A stretch of 64,000 bases of DNA, taken from NCBI GenBank assembly GCA_949126835.1, contig OX421497.1, forward strand, positions 18,844,409-18,908,408, given 5' to 3'. This document shows, one piece after another, positions 47,100 through 58,936 of this stretch. How positions within the stretch are numbered: position 1 is the first letter of the stretch; each line of letters begins with the position of its first letter. Both the position numbers and the translations under genes were made by a program. This stretch comes from Anisus vortex (Eukaryota; Mollusca; Gastropoda; Planorbidae). The notes below the pieces were generated by a model. That model saw only the letters and a list, made by a program, of their open reading frames with translations. It did no database searches and was not told the DNA's origin.

Positions 47100-48422
47100 C
47101 TATGTGTAATGTATATAGATCTAAATGAGTTTTAACATAGGAAAAGTAATATAATGTTTTAGTAATATCACGGATAATTTATGTCCAATGTCCAGTTTCA
47201 ATCCAAATTCTTTCCATTAAAAATTAGTAACCAAACAGTGCAAGAATTGTTTGATCTTGTCCTTGTAAACACAAGTTCAACATTTAAATGAGTAAAAATG
47301 ATTCGATGAGTCTGTCAAAAACATCAGTTTCATTAGGCATTCTTCATCATTCAATTCTGAAAAATATTGTTTCATCAAGAAACATCGTATTCTGCTTCCA
47401 GACACGAAACGAATCTATTGAACACTTAACCTTGACTAAGCCAGCCAACACTGCTATGCAACAGCAGATCTCCATATTCACTTTCAATTTCTTATAGTAA
47501 TGATTTGAATTGCCGGTAAATCAACGAAGAGTGGGAAATTATAAAGTTTGACTATTTTAACTACAGTTTCCTTTACGGAGTCCAATAAAGAGATCTTTGC
47601 ACACAAACTTAAAATTTCATGGTGTATAATGCAATGGAAGCTTAACAGCAGCCTCCCAATGTGGTTTACAAGAAATTTGACAAATCTTTTCTGTTTGCCA
47701 AACATTGCAGCAGCGTTTTTGTCATTTTCGGACATTTTATGGGCACTTGCACTTATACCTTGATATATACCGCCGCATAATATAACATTTTGAATAATTG
47801 TAAACGTTTTCTATGTAGGCCTACAGATATGGTGAAATTATATTAATATGGGGGATATCCTCTTGTTAAGATACATTTTAAATATCAAATCGGAAATCTG
47901 AAATCGATCAAGGTTGTTGTTTATTTTTTTATTATTCGGGGGAGGGGTTCATTTCGGTGGCACACTATTTTTTTTACGTTAAATTGAAGGATATACTTTA
48001 TAATAACATTTTATTGGAATTGCGAAAAACAATTCAGTTAATGGTTTGCAGATACTAACCACTTGTATTCAATTCGATATTTTTTGGCTTGCGATATAAT
48101 ACAAACAAAACCAACCAAATGTAGAATAGTCGGCACATTTTTTTTGATGAAGCATTCTTTGGTGTAAGCACAGGAGACGCAAAGACTAGTTTTTATCCGC
48201 TGAAACTGAACGCTTTCGAACAGGCAAACGACAGAATGATTTTTTTAAACGACTGAATGATTTAAAAAAAAAAAAAAAAGATCAGCGAGAGCTAATAAAA
48301 AAAAGGACATGGCACGCAGAAGCCATTAAAAAACAATTTTTTTTCGGGTGGTCCTCCGCGTGCCAATAAAAAGGGCTCCGCGTGCCAAGTCTGGCACGCG
48401 TGCCGTAGGTTGCCGAACCCTA
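47100..48422 (-). pseudogene. Decayed hAT element with transposase remnant
   Basis: On the minus strand the 5' terminus at 48422 reads TAGGGTTCGGCAACCTACGG CACGCG, close to the MITE end at 30821. Transposase traces follow: FHCIIHHEILSLCAKI with VKETVVKIVKL (about 47560-47650), then LLLHSSVGWLSQGKVFNRF (about 47395-47460) and MLNLCLQGQDQTI (about 47235-47290). These match, from memory, the CIIHQExLCAK, HxxVRWLSRGKVLxRF and LNxxLQGKDxxI motifs of GTF2IRD2/ZBED5-type hAT transposases. Frames shift and stops occur, so it is dead. The 3' terminus is not found; the copy ends near the 33-bp array. Confidence 0.75.
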
Positions 48423-51400
48423 CGCTAGAGCATGCATTGTCTTTATGGGACCCATCAACTTAATAAAACTTTGAAAATTTAGAAAAATTGGAATGGAACT
48501 TGAATTGAAAATACACAACGTATACTTGTAAAAACATTAGCCAATCTTTTCATTTTTAAAACATTTTAGAAACGATGGTTATAAAACTAAGTAGAAATAA
48601 CACCTAAAACATTTAATTTTAATTGACAAATACATCATAATAACTGAATACAAATAATCAGACAGAGATAAGAAAACGTAAGTGTTTTATAAACAAAGAC
48701 TGATTCACATAATATGCGATTTTATATTTTTAAACAATTCTTATAGAATTACAGTTCTAGACTTTACCCTATGGATAAAAGATAAATCAAAACAATACTT
48801 ACTAAAATGAAATAAGTAGACCTATTTTTTTAACTTTACAATATGCCTTTTTGTAGAGTACAATTTTTCTTAGTTTAAAAATCATGTTGGTGTACTGAAC
48901 ATATATAGATTCATTACCCCCCCTCCCCCGCCCCCACACATACATACAAACTCACGCATGGATGTTCTGATAGTAATTCATGTATTAAGTATAAGGTTCC
49001 CACTAGTGTTCTAATAATAATCCACGTATTAAGTATAAGTTCCTACTAGTATGCGTTTTATACATAGGGCCTAAGCTTAGTGCACTGTCCCTGATAAATC
49101 AATATTTCGACTTAGTGTTAAAAAAAAATTTCTACACTATTTTTTTTCAATAGAATTGACCAAATTCATTTCAAGTTTTAATCTACTTTATACGGTTTTT
49201 AAATCTTAGAAGTCTTGCTATGAAATCAATATATAAGTCTCCACTGTTGTATATAATATAATCCTTTATACTCACGCATTGCCGACTCTCCTTAATGTGC
49301 AGACAAGCTTCTTTTACACAACAACTTTTCAAAACTCATTACAAAGTATATATTTCAATGGAACACAGTCTACAGTTAAAATTGTGAGTTTTTATTTTGA
49401 GGTTTGATATTATTATAGACTAATGTGGTCATGTCGTTTTACTTCATCTTTTGACATTTTGTTATGTATTAATTTGTGGTCTGATCAAAAGCATGCATCC
49501 AAGATGATTGAAAACTGGCCACATTTGGACTGGCATTTTTTGTTAACATAAATTTGGCTTTCACAACCTTTATTGAAATGTTTTTATTACAGTCTGTAAT
49601 ATAAGTTTCACATGTCCACAAGAGTATATTTCAATATACACATATGGTAGGTGTTATTAGATGTAGGGTGTATTGGCTTGAATACGTTAAATGTTGTGTA
49701 CTAAGGCCTAGACAGAAAGATATAGGAAATCGAAACAATAAAATACAAGCGTTTCATTATAATCAGGTCTGAATCAAATTTACTAAAGAAACATAGAATT
49801 ACAAATGTACCCACTATTCGCAGCGCTACAGTAAACTATGCTTCCTTTACAGGTCGTCGTCATATTTTATTGTACAAGTTGTTTACAATGTCACAAAAGT
49901 AAGAATCAATTGTAACTGCCCAAATGCCGTTTCTTATTTTTACAACGAGACAATAAGGTCACGTGTCCGTAAATTAAGCATTAGGAGTCGGGTTGGACAT
50001 AAACATCGTATGTTATAGATATAGATAGACTACCAGTGATATAAAAGTACTTTCAGTACAACCATCTAAGGAGCTCTTGTCATAAGGCATATATAAACCT
50101 ATAAGTACTCGGTAAACCCTTATTAAAAGTTCTTGTGATATATAGGTACTTGAAACACGTGCTATGGAAATAAAGCCATACACAGTTACTTTGAACACAC
50201 CAATCAAATGAAAGTAGGCCTACTTCGGACACACCCCATATATATATCTATATGTAGTATGTAGTTCATTTCCATAGCTCACCATAACATGGCCACATAA
50301 TAAAGTTGCAGACTTCCAAACAAAAACCTGGCCAAACATTCTAGAGATGCTCTCAAAATAATCTCATCTGACCCGCCACAGTTAATTCGACCACTCGTAG
50401 GACCCCTGCCCGTTTCATTCAATCTTCTTTTCTCCTCTCTCTTTCGTCCTGACACATCTTTCACCTCGGCAGTCATGCTATCCAACACCCTCACTCTCCC
50501 CCTCCCATCACCACCCCAATGTCTGCAGTCATGCTATCCAACACCCTCACTCCCCCTTAGCTAACCCATGTACCACAGGATTGATCTGTGTATCCCAATA
50601 AAGCAATGAGAAATTGTAATGCAAGTTGGCAAAGAAAAAAATTCGTTAGCTTAATATGCATAAAATAGCTTCGTCTAGTTCAGCCTTCTATGTTAGAGGC
50701 CAAATAGTGTATTACTTCATTATGTCTACATTATAGGCAATGGTTGCTTCTAACTACATTAGATACAATGATTGCATGGGCTATTGATTTTTCAGACAAC
50801 CAATTCTAAGTTCATATTATGGGAGGTTTATTTATTGAGTATGAGAATTCATTTAGTTGATACTAATAAACAGATACAGGAGTCCTAAGTAGATCATTTA
50901 TTTTTCATAAATTTATTATGCCAAGCACTTCCTCCTTGTTCCGATAAAAAGCAAATATTGGTTTTATGAAAATATAATATTGTAGCGTTGTGCGAAATTG
51001 AAATAGTTCAGTATAGTTCTATGTTGAAATGATGTTAGCGTAGTACTCTATTAAAATAGTTTTAGCGTAGTGCTAGATTGAAAAAGTGATAGTAATTTAT
51101 TTAGATACAATTAAATTGTTTACATTGTAGTAATTCGTGTATATTATAAATCCCAGTAAACTAAAAGGATACTAATAATGTGCTTTAATATTAGCCATTA
51201 GTATAGATACTAATAATTAGTATTTAAGATAGTATTTGCATTAGTGTTCAAATGGTTTAACTGCATCCTTTTTTTCCTCTGAAATATCCTAGTCTTTTCT
51301 AAATTGTGTAAGCTTAGATTTTAAGTTAATGGATCGTGGAGTTAAGGGATAGTTTCAGTGACGTTATATGTTCTTTGATGAAGTTCTTTCGGTAAGATGT

Positions 51401-51767
51401 TGGCAATTATATAGTGCAGTGCTATCAACTTTTAATGAATAATGAAAGACAAGGTGATGACGTCGATCGAAAAAAAAAAGGTGTTTCTCTTTAAATAGTG
51501 AATAACATGCTTCCAGGCATTGGTTAATAAGCTTAATTGTGTCTGTCACTAAACAGAAAACCTTCATGTATTCATCGAATGTATGAATTGAATTATTGTT
51601 AGATCAACCTGGGTTATTAGTTGAGTGAAATGGGTCAAAGGTCAGATCTTATTTAGTACAACTAATAATTAAAAGACAAACGCCTAGCCAAGAAGAAAAT
51701 GTTTGTGTGCGGAAAATAATTGAGTTTGATACAAAGCGTGTGTCTGATCTAGAAATTGAAAAACAAG
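48423..51767. other. No gene seen; short duplications
   Basis: AT-rich unassigned DNA. A 2-copy ~60-bp repeat (TCTGATAGTAATTCATGTAT type) lies at 48965-49050 and a 2-copy 50-bp repeat (CAGTCATGCTATCCAACACC CTCACT) at 50470-50555. C/G runs occur near 48917 and 47938. Confidence 0.4.
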
Positions 51768-52217
51768 AAATGGAATCTGCGAGGTAGGACATTTCTTTGT
51801 TCAATATTGAGGTATCCCAGCACATATGGAATCTGCGAGGCAGGACATTTCTTTGTTCAATATTCAGGTATCCCAGCACATATGGAATCTGCGAGGCAGG
51901 ACATTTCTTTGTTCAATATTCAGGTATCCCAGCACATATGGAATCTGCGAGGCAGGACATTTCTTTGTTCAATATTCAGGTATCCGAGCACATATGGAAT
52001 CTGCGAGGCATGACATTTCTTTGTTCAATATTCAGGTATCCCAGCACATATGGAATCTGCGAGGCAGGACATTTCTTTGTTCAATATTCAGGTATCCGAG
52101 CACATATGGAATCTGCGAGGCATGACATTTCTTTGTTCAATATTCAGGTATCCCAGCACATATGGAATCTGCGAGGCATGACATTTCTTTGTTCAATATT
52201 CAGGTATCCCAGCACAT
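51768..52217. repeat. 56-bp minisatellite, 8 copies
   Basis: The unit is GGAATCTGCGAGGCAGGACA, TTTCTTTGTTCAATATTCAG, GTATCCCAGCACATAT. Copies differ only at CAGGAC/CATGAC and TCCCAG/TCCGAG, and these variants are patterned. Since 56 is not a multiple of three, the plus-strand ORFs (85-148 codons) rotate through all three frames of the unit, showing that the unit is stop-free in every plus frame. Confidence 0.95.
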
Positions 52218-52424
52218 CAAGCTTTTACTCCACGGTGACTTAGGAGCTCAAAATCGAATTTAATAAAAGCACAGAAATGTTATTATAAAAAACTACAAGC
52301 AATCAGCCATATGGATTGAAATTAGAATCCAGATCAAAAATGTTTATACATGGCTGAGATTGAGACAGTTGTTAGTAATTGATTTACATGTTGTGATGAT
52401 GCGGGTTTCATAGAATTGCATGAT

Positions 52425-52545
52425 GGCAGGGCCTCACTCGAGGTATGTGTGTATTATGTGTACACCAGGGCCTCACTCGAGGTATGTGTTTATTATGTGT
52501 ACGCCAGGGCCTCACTCGAGGAATGTGTGTATTATGTGTACGTCT
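52425..52545. repeat. ~39-bp repeat, 3 copies
   Basis: The unit is AGGGCCTCACTCGAGGTATG TGTGTATTATGTGTACACC. Copies are near-identical. Confidence 0.9.
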
Positions 52546-52999
52546 CGAATAATGACTAAGCACCAACCTGACCCTCTGCTCCAACCAATCACAAGCTAAT
52601 GAATATAAAAATATAATGGCTACAAACTTTTAACTAGACTTAGACTATATAGTTGGTGTGAACCAATATATTTACTTAACTTGTCACATAGACTCAAAAG
52701 AATACAAAGACCTGATACGTTAATAAATGTATTGGTCCTACGAGTCTTAAGTAGCTGGATATAATATTGAAATTACTTGCCTATATCAGGAAGTATCCAA
52801 TACACATGAAACTATGCATTGAATAATATTTAGATTAACATGGGTTATTGTTTGTGCGGGTCATTCATGTACAGTGATCAATGAGCAGATCTCATATAAC
52901 TAATAACTAAAGTGCAAACAGTTAGTTAATACAAAGTGCGTTTAAAGACGACAATAACAATCACTTGAGAACACACAAACAAAACTATGCAAAATAGGA

Positions 53000-53073
53000 C
53001 AGTGGCGTAGCTCGGGGAGGGGGGTCCAAATTCGAAAGTCCCCCCGGCCCCCAACTATCTAGCTACGCCACTG
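53000..53073. mobile_element. 74-bp hAT-type MITE with perfect 8-bp duplication
   Basis: The left end is CAGTGGCGTAGCTCGGGG and the right end, read inward, CAGTGGCGTAGCTAGATAG. The flanks AAATAGGA at 52992-52999 and 53074-53081 match perfectly at 8 of 8. The inner sequence is a G-run facing a C-run (GGGGAGGGGGG against CCCCCCGGCCCCC), so the whole element can fold into a hairpin. Confidence 0.88.
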
Positions 53074-53302
53074 AAATAGGATAATGAGCAAACAGCCATC
53101 TGTACAGATAAGATTAATTGATAGACCTATAGATATTAGTAATTAGGTCAGATAAAAGTAGTTATTATAGACCTTTTCTAGGAGCAATATTTTCAATGAG
53201 AATCAAATGTAACTGTTTATAAGAAAATATACAGTTTATACTTATAATAATAGGAATAATGAGTATGCGCTACAATTGACAAGTCTTAATTAGGCGTGAT
53301 CT

Positions 53303-53529
53303 ATAATTCTATAACAATAAGAACATCCATAAATCAACTCAAATAAAATATATTGGTGTATATTTAAATCAAAACCTAACACTCGGAGATCAAATAAGAA
53401 ATAAAAGTAAATATAGCCTACAACGTGGAATCTGCCGAGAATAAAAAGTATTATAAACATTTAACAAAAGAGGCATGTGAGACATTGATCGTAGGCTTGG
53501 TAATCTCTCAGTTATACTATGCGAAAGTT
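53303..53529 (+). mobile_element. Internal LINE reverse-transcriptase fragment flanked by a 13-bp duplication
   Basis: The plus strand, with one frame change, reads KYIGVYLNQNLTLGDQIRNK SKY and then YYKHLTKEACETLIVGLVIS QLYYAKV. This matches the region of CR1-type reverse transcriptases between the VKxLGVxLD and LDYxN motifs. TTAGGCGTGATCT is present on both sides (53290-53302 and 53530-53542). The 3' UTR and tail expected of a LINE insertion are absent. Confidence 0.75.
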
Positions 53530-54221
53530 TTAGGCGTGATCTTTTGAACTGGTGAGATCGTGAACTTCCGGTTCTATTTTTAAATGTTTAATTATTTTAG
53601 GCATTTCCATAAACAAAAAAGCATGCTTTTGTTGGTTATTGACAGTTGATTTCAACCTCGACGGCTAGTTCTAGTCTTTTAGAATTATACAAAGGATACA
53701 ATATTAGTTATGATGAATCCGTTTTTAACATCAAAAGTGAGTAGGCGTTAATTAATACTCAAGTGTAAGTCGCATGTAGCTTGTTTATAAAATAAATTAG
53801 TCAAGAGTTGCGTTTTCTTGGTTATTGAAAAACAAAATTCTTATTCATAAAAACGAATAACAAAAATTCTTTTGCATTCAGCAATAAGTTTGATATTATG
53901 CTGACTTTCACAATACATTGTTTTCTTTTGTAAACATCTTTTGGAAATGAAAGAAACTTTAATCCCCAACAAATGTTCGTACAACCAGTAACCCAGCACA
54001 CAGACATGTTTCAAATAAAATGATCGAATTCGACAGGAAATGTTTTTTCTTGTGAACTTTTATGCATGCATACACGTTAAGACTTGTCAATGGTGCCTTT
54101 AATGCAGTGTGATTAAAACACGTTACTCTTTTGTTAAATAATCTGTTATTTGATTGTTTATTGCACGAAGACAATGACCGAACATATAATATAAAAATGT
54201 TGTTATGCATAAGGAAAAAAG

Positions 54222-55045
54222 ACATACGGTGTAAGTTTTTATGTTGTTTACCGAGTAAATAACACAGACAAATGTTGTAAGTTATTATGTTTTTTTACGG
54301 AGTATAGAACAAAGACCAATGTTGTAAGTTATTATGTTGTTTACGGAGTAAATAACACAGACCAATGTTGTCTTGTAAGTTATTATGTTGTTTACGGAGT
54401 AAATAACACAGACCAATGTTGTAAGTAATTATGTTGTTTACGGAGTAAATAGCACAGACCAATGTTGTCTTGTAAGTTATTATGTTGTTTACGGAGTAAA
54501 TAACACAGACCAATGTTGTCTTGTAAGTTATTATGTTGTTTACGGAGTAAATAACACAGACCAATGTTGTCTTGTAAGTTATTATGTTGTTTACTGAGTA
54601 AATAACACAGACCAATGTTGTCTTGTAAGTTATTATGTTCTTTACGCAGTAAGGAACAAAGACCAATGTTGTATTGTAAGTTATTATGTTGTTTACTGAG
54701 TAAATAACACAGACCAATGTTGTCTTGTAAGTTATTATGTTCTTTACGCAGTAAGGAACAAAGACCAATGTTGTATTGTAAGTTATTATGTTGTTTACGG
54801 AGTAAGGAACAAAGACCAATGTTGTATTGTAAGTTATTATGTTGTTTACTGAGTAAATAACACAGACCAATGTTGTCTTGTAAGTTATTATGTTCTTTAC
54901 GCAGTAAGGAACAAAGACCAATGTTGTATTGTAAGTTATTATGTTGTTTACGGAGTAAGGAACAAAGACCAATGTTGTATTGTAAGTTATTATGTTGTTT
55001 ACGGAGTAAGGAACAAAGTCCAATGTTGTATTGTAAGTTATTCTA
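54222..55045. repeat. Minisatellite with 46- and 51-bp units, about 16 copies
   Basis: The 51-bp unit is TGTTGTCTTGTAAGTTATTA, TGTTGTTTACGGAGTAAATA, ACACAGACCAA. A 46-bp form lacks CTTGT. A variant with CAGTAAGGAACAAAG recurs at about 54640, 54750, 54898 and later in ordered blocks. Seventeen codons per 51-bp unit gives the 242-codon minus-strand ORF (54295-55023). Confidence 0.93.
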
Positions 55046-55718
55046 TTCTAAGCCTTGGGATGGCAAAAATCATTCGGCTGGGTGCACATGCCAAGTTCCA
55101 TATCTTTGTTCTGTTGTGAGGATTGATTTCCCTTGGGGCTCATACGACATCGGCGTATAATTTATTGTTTTATGCTCATCCCACTTAGTTGAACAGTCAT
55201 CTATGTTTAGTAACTATCATTCTTAGTCAGTTTTCAAGCTTCTGACTAGTTTTAAGATGTTAATGAATCATTAAAGTTTGGCGTATTCCATGTTATTAAT
55301 AACTACATACATCTGCTATAGGTCTTTTAATATTGTGTATGTAGTGGATAGGTTGTTTTACTATAAAACAACTACAATCTCTAAGGGGACGTCCATTAAT
55401 TACGTCAACAAAAGAGGGGGGAGGGGGGTCTGAAAAAGTTTGACAATTGTTGACATGGGGGAGGGGGGGAGGTCAAGAAAAATTGACGTCAACAATGTTA
55501 CTTTTTATGAAGTAAATAATGATACAAATTTAGTACATAATTCTACACTCGTCCTGTTAAACTTACATCTATAACATTAACAACATAGTTTTACGTTAAT
55601 ACAAATCTATCAATTATGGAAACTACATTTGATATGTCCTTTTTGTGTCCGTCTTGCTAGTTTGTAGATATATGTATGTATATGTATAATGCAATTGTTG
55701 GCAAGGCAAAGTGTAGCG

Positions 55719-56204
55719 TAGGGCTGCTAGACACATGGGTGTCAAAAGAAGGACACCGAGAGACAAAAAGGAGGACATTGTGTTTCAATTGCATAGTTTC
55801 GCATTTAGCCCGCAATCAGTATAATTTTATTACAAGAGCTGTCACTAAGTTTAAATGTATATTGGCAAACTGAGCAAGAATTTAAACAGTTTTGTTAAAA
55901 ATAACTTATAAATTCAATGTAGGCTGAAAGGCAGCTTGCATTTGATTGGGCAACTTTAAAGCTTATGCACTAGTCTTCTAAAAAAACGGATAATTCTTTT
56001 CTTGTACAAATGATCGCCTGTTTATTAATTATATTCTTAACATGTTAGTACTAATTTTAAAATTTATTTGTCCTTATGCCTACATAACAAAACATATTAC
56101 AAAAGCTGGACATTTTAAAGGTATTGTGCTTTGCCTGCGGGACGTAGGACAATAGTCTAAATAGGAGGACATGCCCTCCTTTTGCAGGACGTTAGGCAAC
56201 CCAA
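55719..56204. mobile_element. Probable hAT-type MITE (486 bp)
   Basis: The left end is TAGGGCTGCTAGACAC and the right end, read inward, TTGGGTTGCCTAACGT, each followed by a GGAGGACA-containing block (55770 and 56163-56170). The flanking octamers GTGTAGCG (55711-55718) and GTCTAGCG (56205-56212) agree at 7 of 8 positions. Confidence 0.6.
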
Positions 56205-56705
56205 GTCTAGCGAGACATGGTGGCTGAAATAACAAAGGAACACAAACACATAAACAAACAGTGCAGAACGTTCAAAACCCAGTTTTTTTGCCGCTCAGTA
56301 CATCTAATTTAGGCTAGGCGCCAGAGTCTGACGTTCGTTATATAAGCCATGTAAGCGATGGCTGGGATTGACAATAGAACTACAGACAATAATAGGCCCT
56401 CGCCGAGACTATAACTAATGTTTGTAAAGCATTGAATGAAGTGAATTTTGTGAATCCAACTTGGTTATTTTAAAAATATTTCCTTCAGAAAAAAAATTAT
56501 TGGCCCACCCCATGAAGTACGATATACTTAGCCTACCTTATTTCCTTTTAACATCCCTACTTCTGATAAATAAACTAACTACGTTATAATAGGTGAAATA
56601 TTTAAATTAGGTCGATTAGGCTACATATTTAGTAATTTGTACGTTTTCATTTCTAATTTTCTGGTAAAATTTAATGAGATGAAAATGTATTAGGCCTAGT
56701 ATCAG

Positions 56706-56760
56706 TGGCGTCGCCAGTATTGCCAAGATTGGGTGGCAAACAGTGCAAGGTAGGGGGACA
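56706..56760. mobile_element. Isolated hAT-like terminus
   Basis: CAGTGGCGTCGCCAGTATTG at 56706 resembles the CAGTGGCGTAGC end of the 74-bp MITE at 53000. No opposite end was found within the neighbouring sequence, so this is probably a truncated relic. Confidence 0.4.
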
Positions 56761-56842
56761 GGAAAGGCAACTACCGTGTGTATATAATGTGTGTGTGTGT
56801 GGACAATAATGTAAGAAGGAATAGTAAACATATGATTAAAAC

Positions 56843-57608
56843 TAGGTATGTTAAAACCGGTTTTTCTTCAAAACCGGTTTTCGGTTCTACAAAACCGGTT
56901 TAAAACCGGATTTTGGTTTACCTATCCCCCCCCCTCCATTCCCGCGCAAGTTACAGGCCGGAAAATTAAGTCAAATGTGCGTAGTTTTGTAGGTATATTT
57001 GAAAAATAGTTCAAATTTAATTAGTGTTTTCAGGGCATTCAAGAGGTTGATTTCTTTGAATACAATATGATTTTGTACGCTTTACCATAAAATTCTTTAG
57101 AACTAAAAAAAATCTGGGCTAATTGATTAAAACCGCTAATAGCTTTCAATGGTGATAATCAAATTTGCGATTATCGTTGACCGTGATATTAAAAAGCATA
57201 TGAAGAGGATGGCTATGTTAATTCAGGATGTTTAGTACGCAGATGCGTACGCAATCTAGCAATACTGCCACCGCTCCTGCTTATCTGTTGGGAACATGGA
57301 TTGTAACTGTAACTTAACATTTGGTTTGATGTTGTTTTTTTCGCAAGCCATAGTTGGTATTTGGAAAAAAAGAAACACAACATCAAAGACTAAAAAGTGT
57401 TAGCAAGGCATTTCAAGAATTGTTTTGTGTGAATACAACATTATTTATTTAAAATATTTCCATAAAAAAAGGCTGTGCTACTTGAAATAATGATTAGGCC
57501 TACCTCCCAACCAAGAAACCGAAATCCGGTTTGAAAATCAAAATCAGTTTTCGTTTTCAAAACCGGAATACCGGAATCCGGTGTTCCGGTTTTCGGTTAA
57601 CATCCCTA
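56843..57608. mobile_element. DNA element with ACCGGTT-rich inverted ends
   Basis: The left end is TAGGTATGTTAAAACCGG and the right end, read inward, TAGGGATGTTAACCGAAAAC CGG. Both ends contain multiple copies of AAAACCGGTTTT or CCGGTTTTC (six or more in all). The terminal TAGGGATGT resembles a group of hAT elements, but a clean 8-bp duplication is not seen. No transposase is present. Confidence 0.65.
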
Positions 57609-58026
57609 GATGAAGGCTAATTTACAACTTGTGCACAATTTCCCCCTAAACTATTTGACAATTAACATTGTATCAAAAGCTATTTTACTGAAACGTAGAA
57701 TTAGACATGATTAAATATGTAGCCTATATGAAAAGAACAATTGTAAACATATGAGAATTATAGTCAATTAGACATCTTTTTAACAATTTTTAAAATGTAT
57801 TACAATTAATTATAGTATATTTATAGACCTTTCCGTTTTAAATTTTAAACATAAAAGCAAGTGTCTAAAATTGTGTTACTTGTTATGAGGGGTGGGGGGG
57901 GGTAACCAATTGTTGACGTAATTATATAGGGGGGGTCTCTGAAAGTTTGACAGTTGTTGACAAGGGGGAGGGGGGGAGGTAAAAATCGCCTAAAAAATGT
58001 TGACGTAATTAATGGACGTCCCCTTA

Positions 58027-58936
58027 ATAGCACTGATGTGTACACATAAGCCTCACAAGTATTACAAATTAACAATTTGAAAAAAAATGTATATCGGCAA
58101 GTATTTTTTCAGTTTTATAGTGTTTCTACGCAATTTTTAATATATTTATATAAAAACTGTAATTATTCTATAACAAATAACTAGTATATCTGTTATGCAC
58201 AATACTGTTAGTAATCCGCTTATTGTAAGTTGAGGAACCACTGTAGTCTACTTTCTAACTAGATGGAGAGCTTGAATCTCAAGGGAGACAAACACGGTGT
58301 CCAATAGTTATACCTCCAGTAGTTATGCCTGCATTATTGAGCGACTGCTGAGAAGTCTGCCAACAGATTTAGTTCAGAATTTAGAAGATCATGTAAACAA
58401 AAGGAATTCTCTCTCTCTTTCTCTTTCTACAATTTGATTCTTTTAACCAACAATTACGTGTGACTAAGATGTTTCAATGTATTCTATTTAAAAAAGAGAT
58501 ACATATCTTGTTTGTTGTTCAAAGGTATTTTGTAATGTAATTTGATAACAACCATTAGGTCATATATTGTGTTTATCTAGAGATTGAAAGCATTTATTTT
58601 CTCTTTCATTTCATATTATAAAAAAAAAAGAAAACAAGTACTGACGTCACAAAGATGGCCAACAGGAGTAACAACAGAAAGATTATTCTACCTTTTCTAA
58701 ACTTCTTTTAAAAAACAACATTTATCGAAAATTACAATAGAAACCATGAGACATGTGTGTTTACATCTAACATTAGGTTGTTTGTAGATACAATCTTTAT
58801 TTCATTTTAAATATCAGATAACCAGAAGTAAAGCCAATGATAATATAGTTTTGTTTTTTTTTGTTTTTTATGTGTTTGTGTTAAAAAAAAATAATTAAAA
58901 AAAGCTTTTAGAATTACAAGGTAACAGCGTCAGACC
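58027..58936. other. No gene seen upstream of the 51-bp array
   Basis: AT-rich sequence with poly-A and poly-T runs. A TGACGTCA palindrome occurs at about 58642; there is no transcript evidence for a role. Confidence 0.4.

Larger units (their letters stand above)
55384..58024. mobile_element. 2.64-kb element with perfect 27-bp TIRs and TA duplication
   Basis: The left end begins AGGGGACGTCCATTAATTAC GTCAACA, and the right end is its exact inverted complement (27 of 27). Both are flanked by TA (55382-55383 and 58025-58026). Each end carries a G-rich subterminal block in the same orientation: TCTGAAAAAGTTTGACAATT near 55429 and TCTCTGAAAGTTTGACAGTT near 57936, followed by GTTGACA and a G-run. 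No transposase is recognised inside. Alternatively, two separate short MITEs, each having lost one end, flank the region. Other elements are nested within. Confidence 0.65.

Noticed and set aside
54295..55023. 242-codon minus-strand ORF
   Set aside because: It is produced by 46/51-bp units. The frame rotates where units are shorter, as seen in the changed peptide at the C-terminal end.
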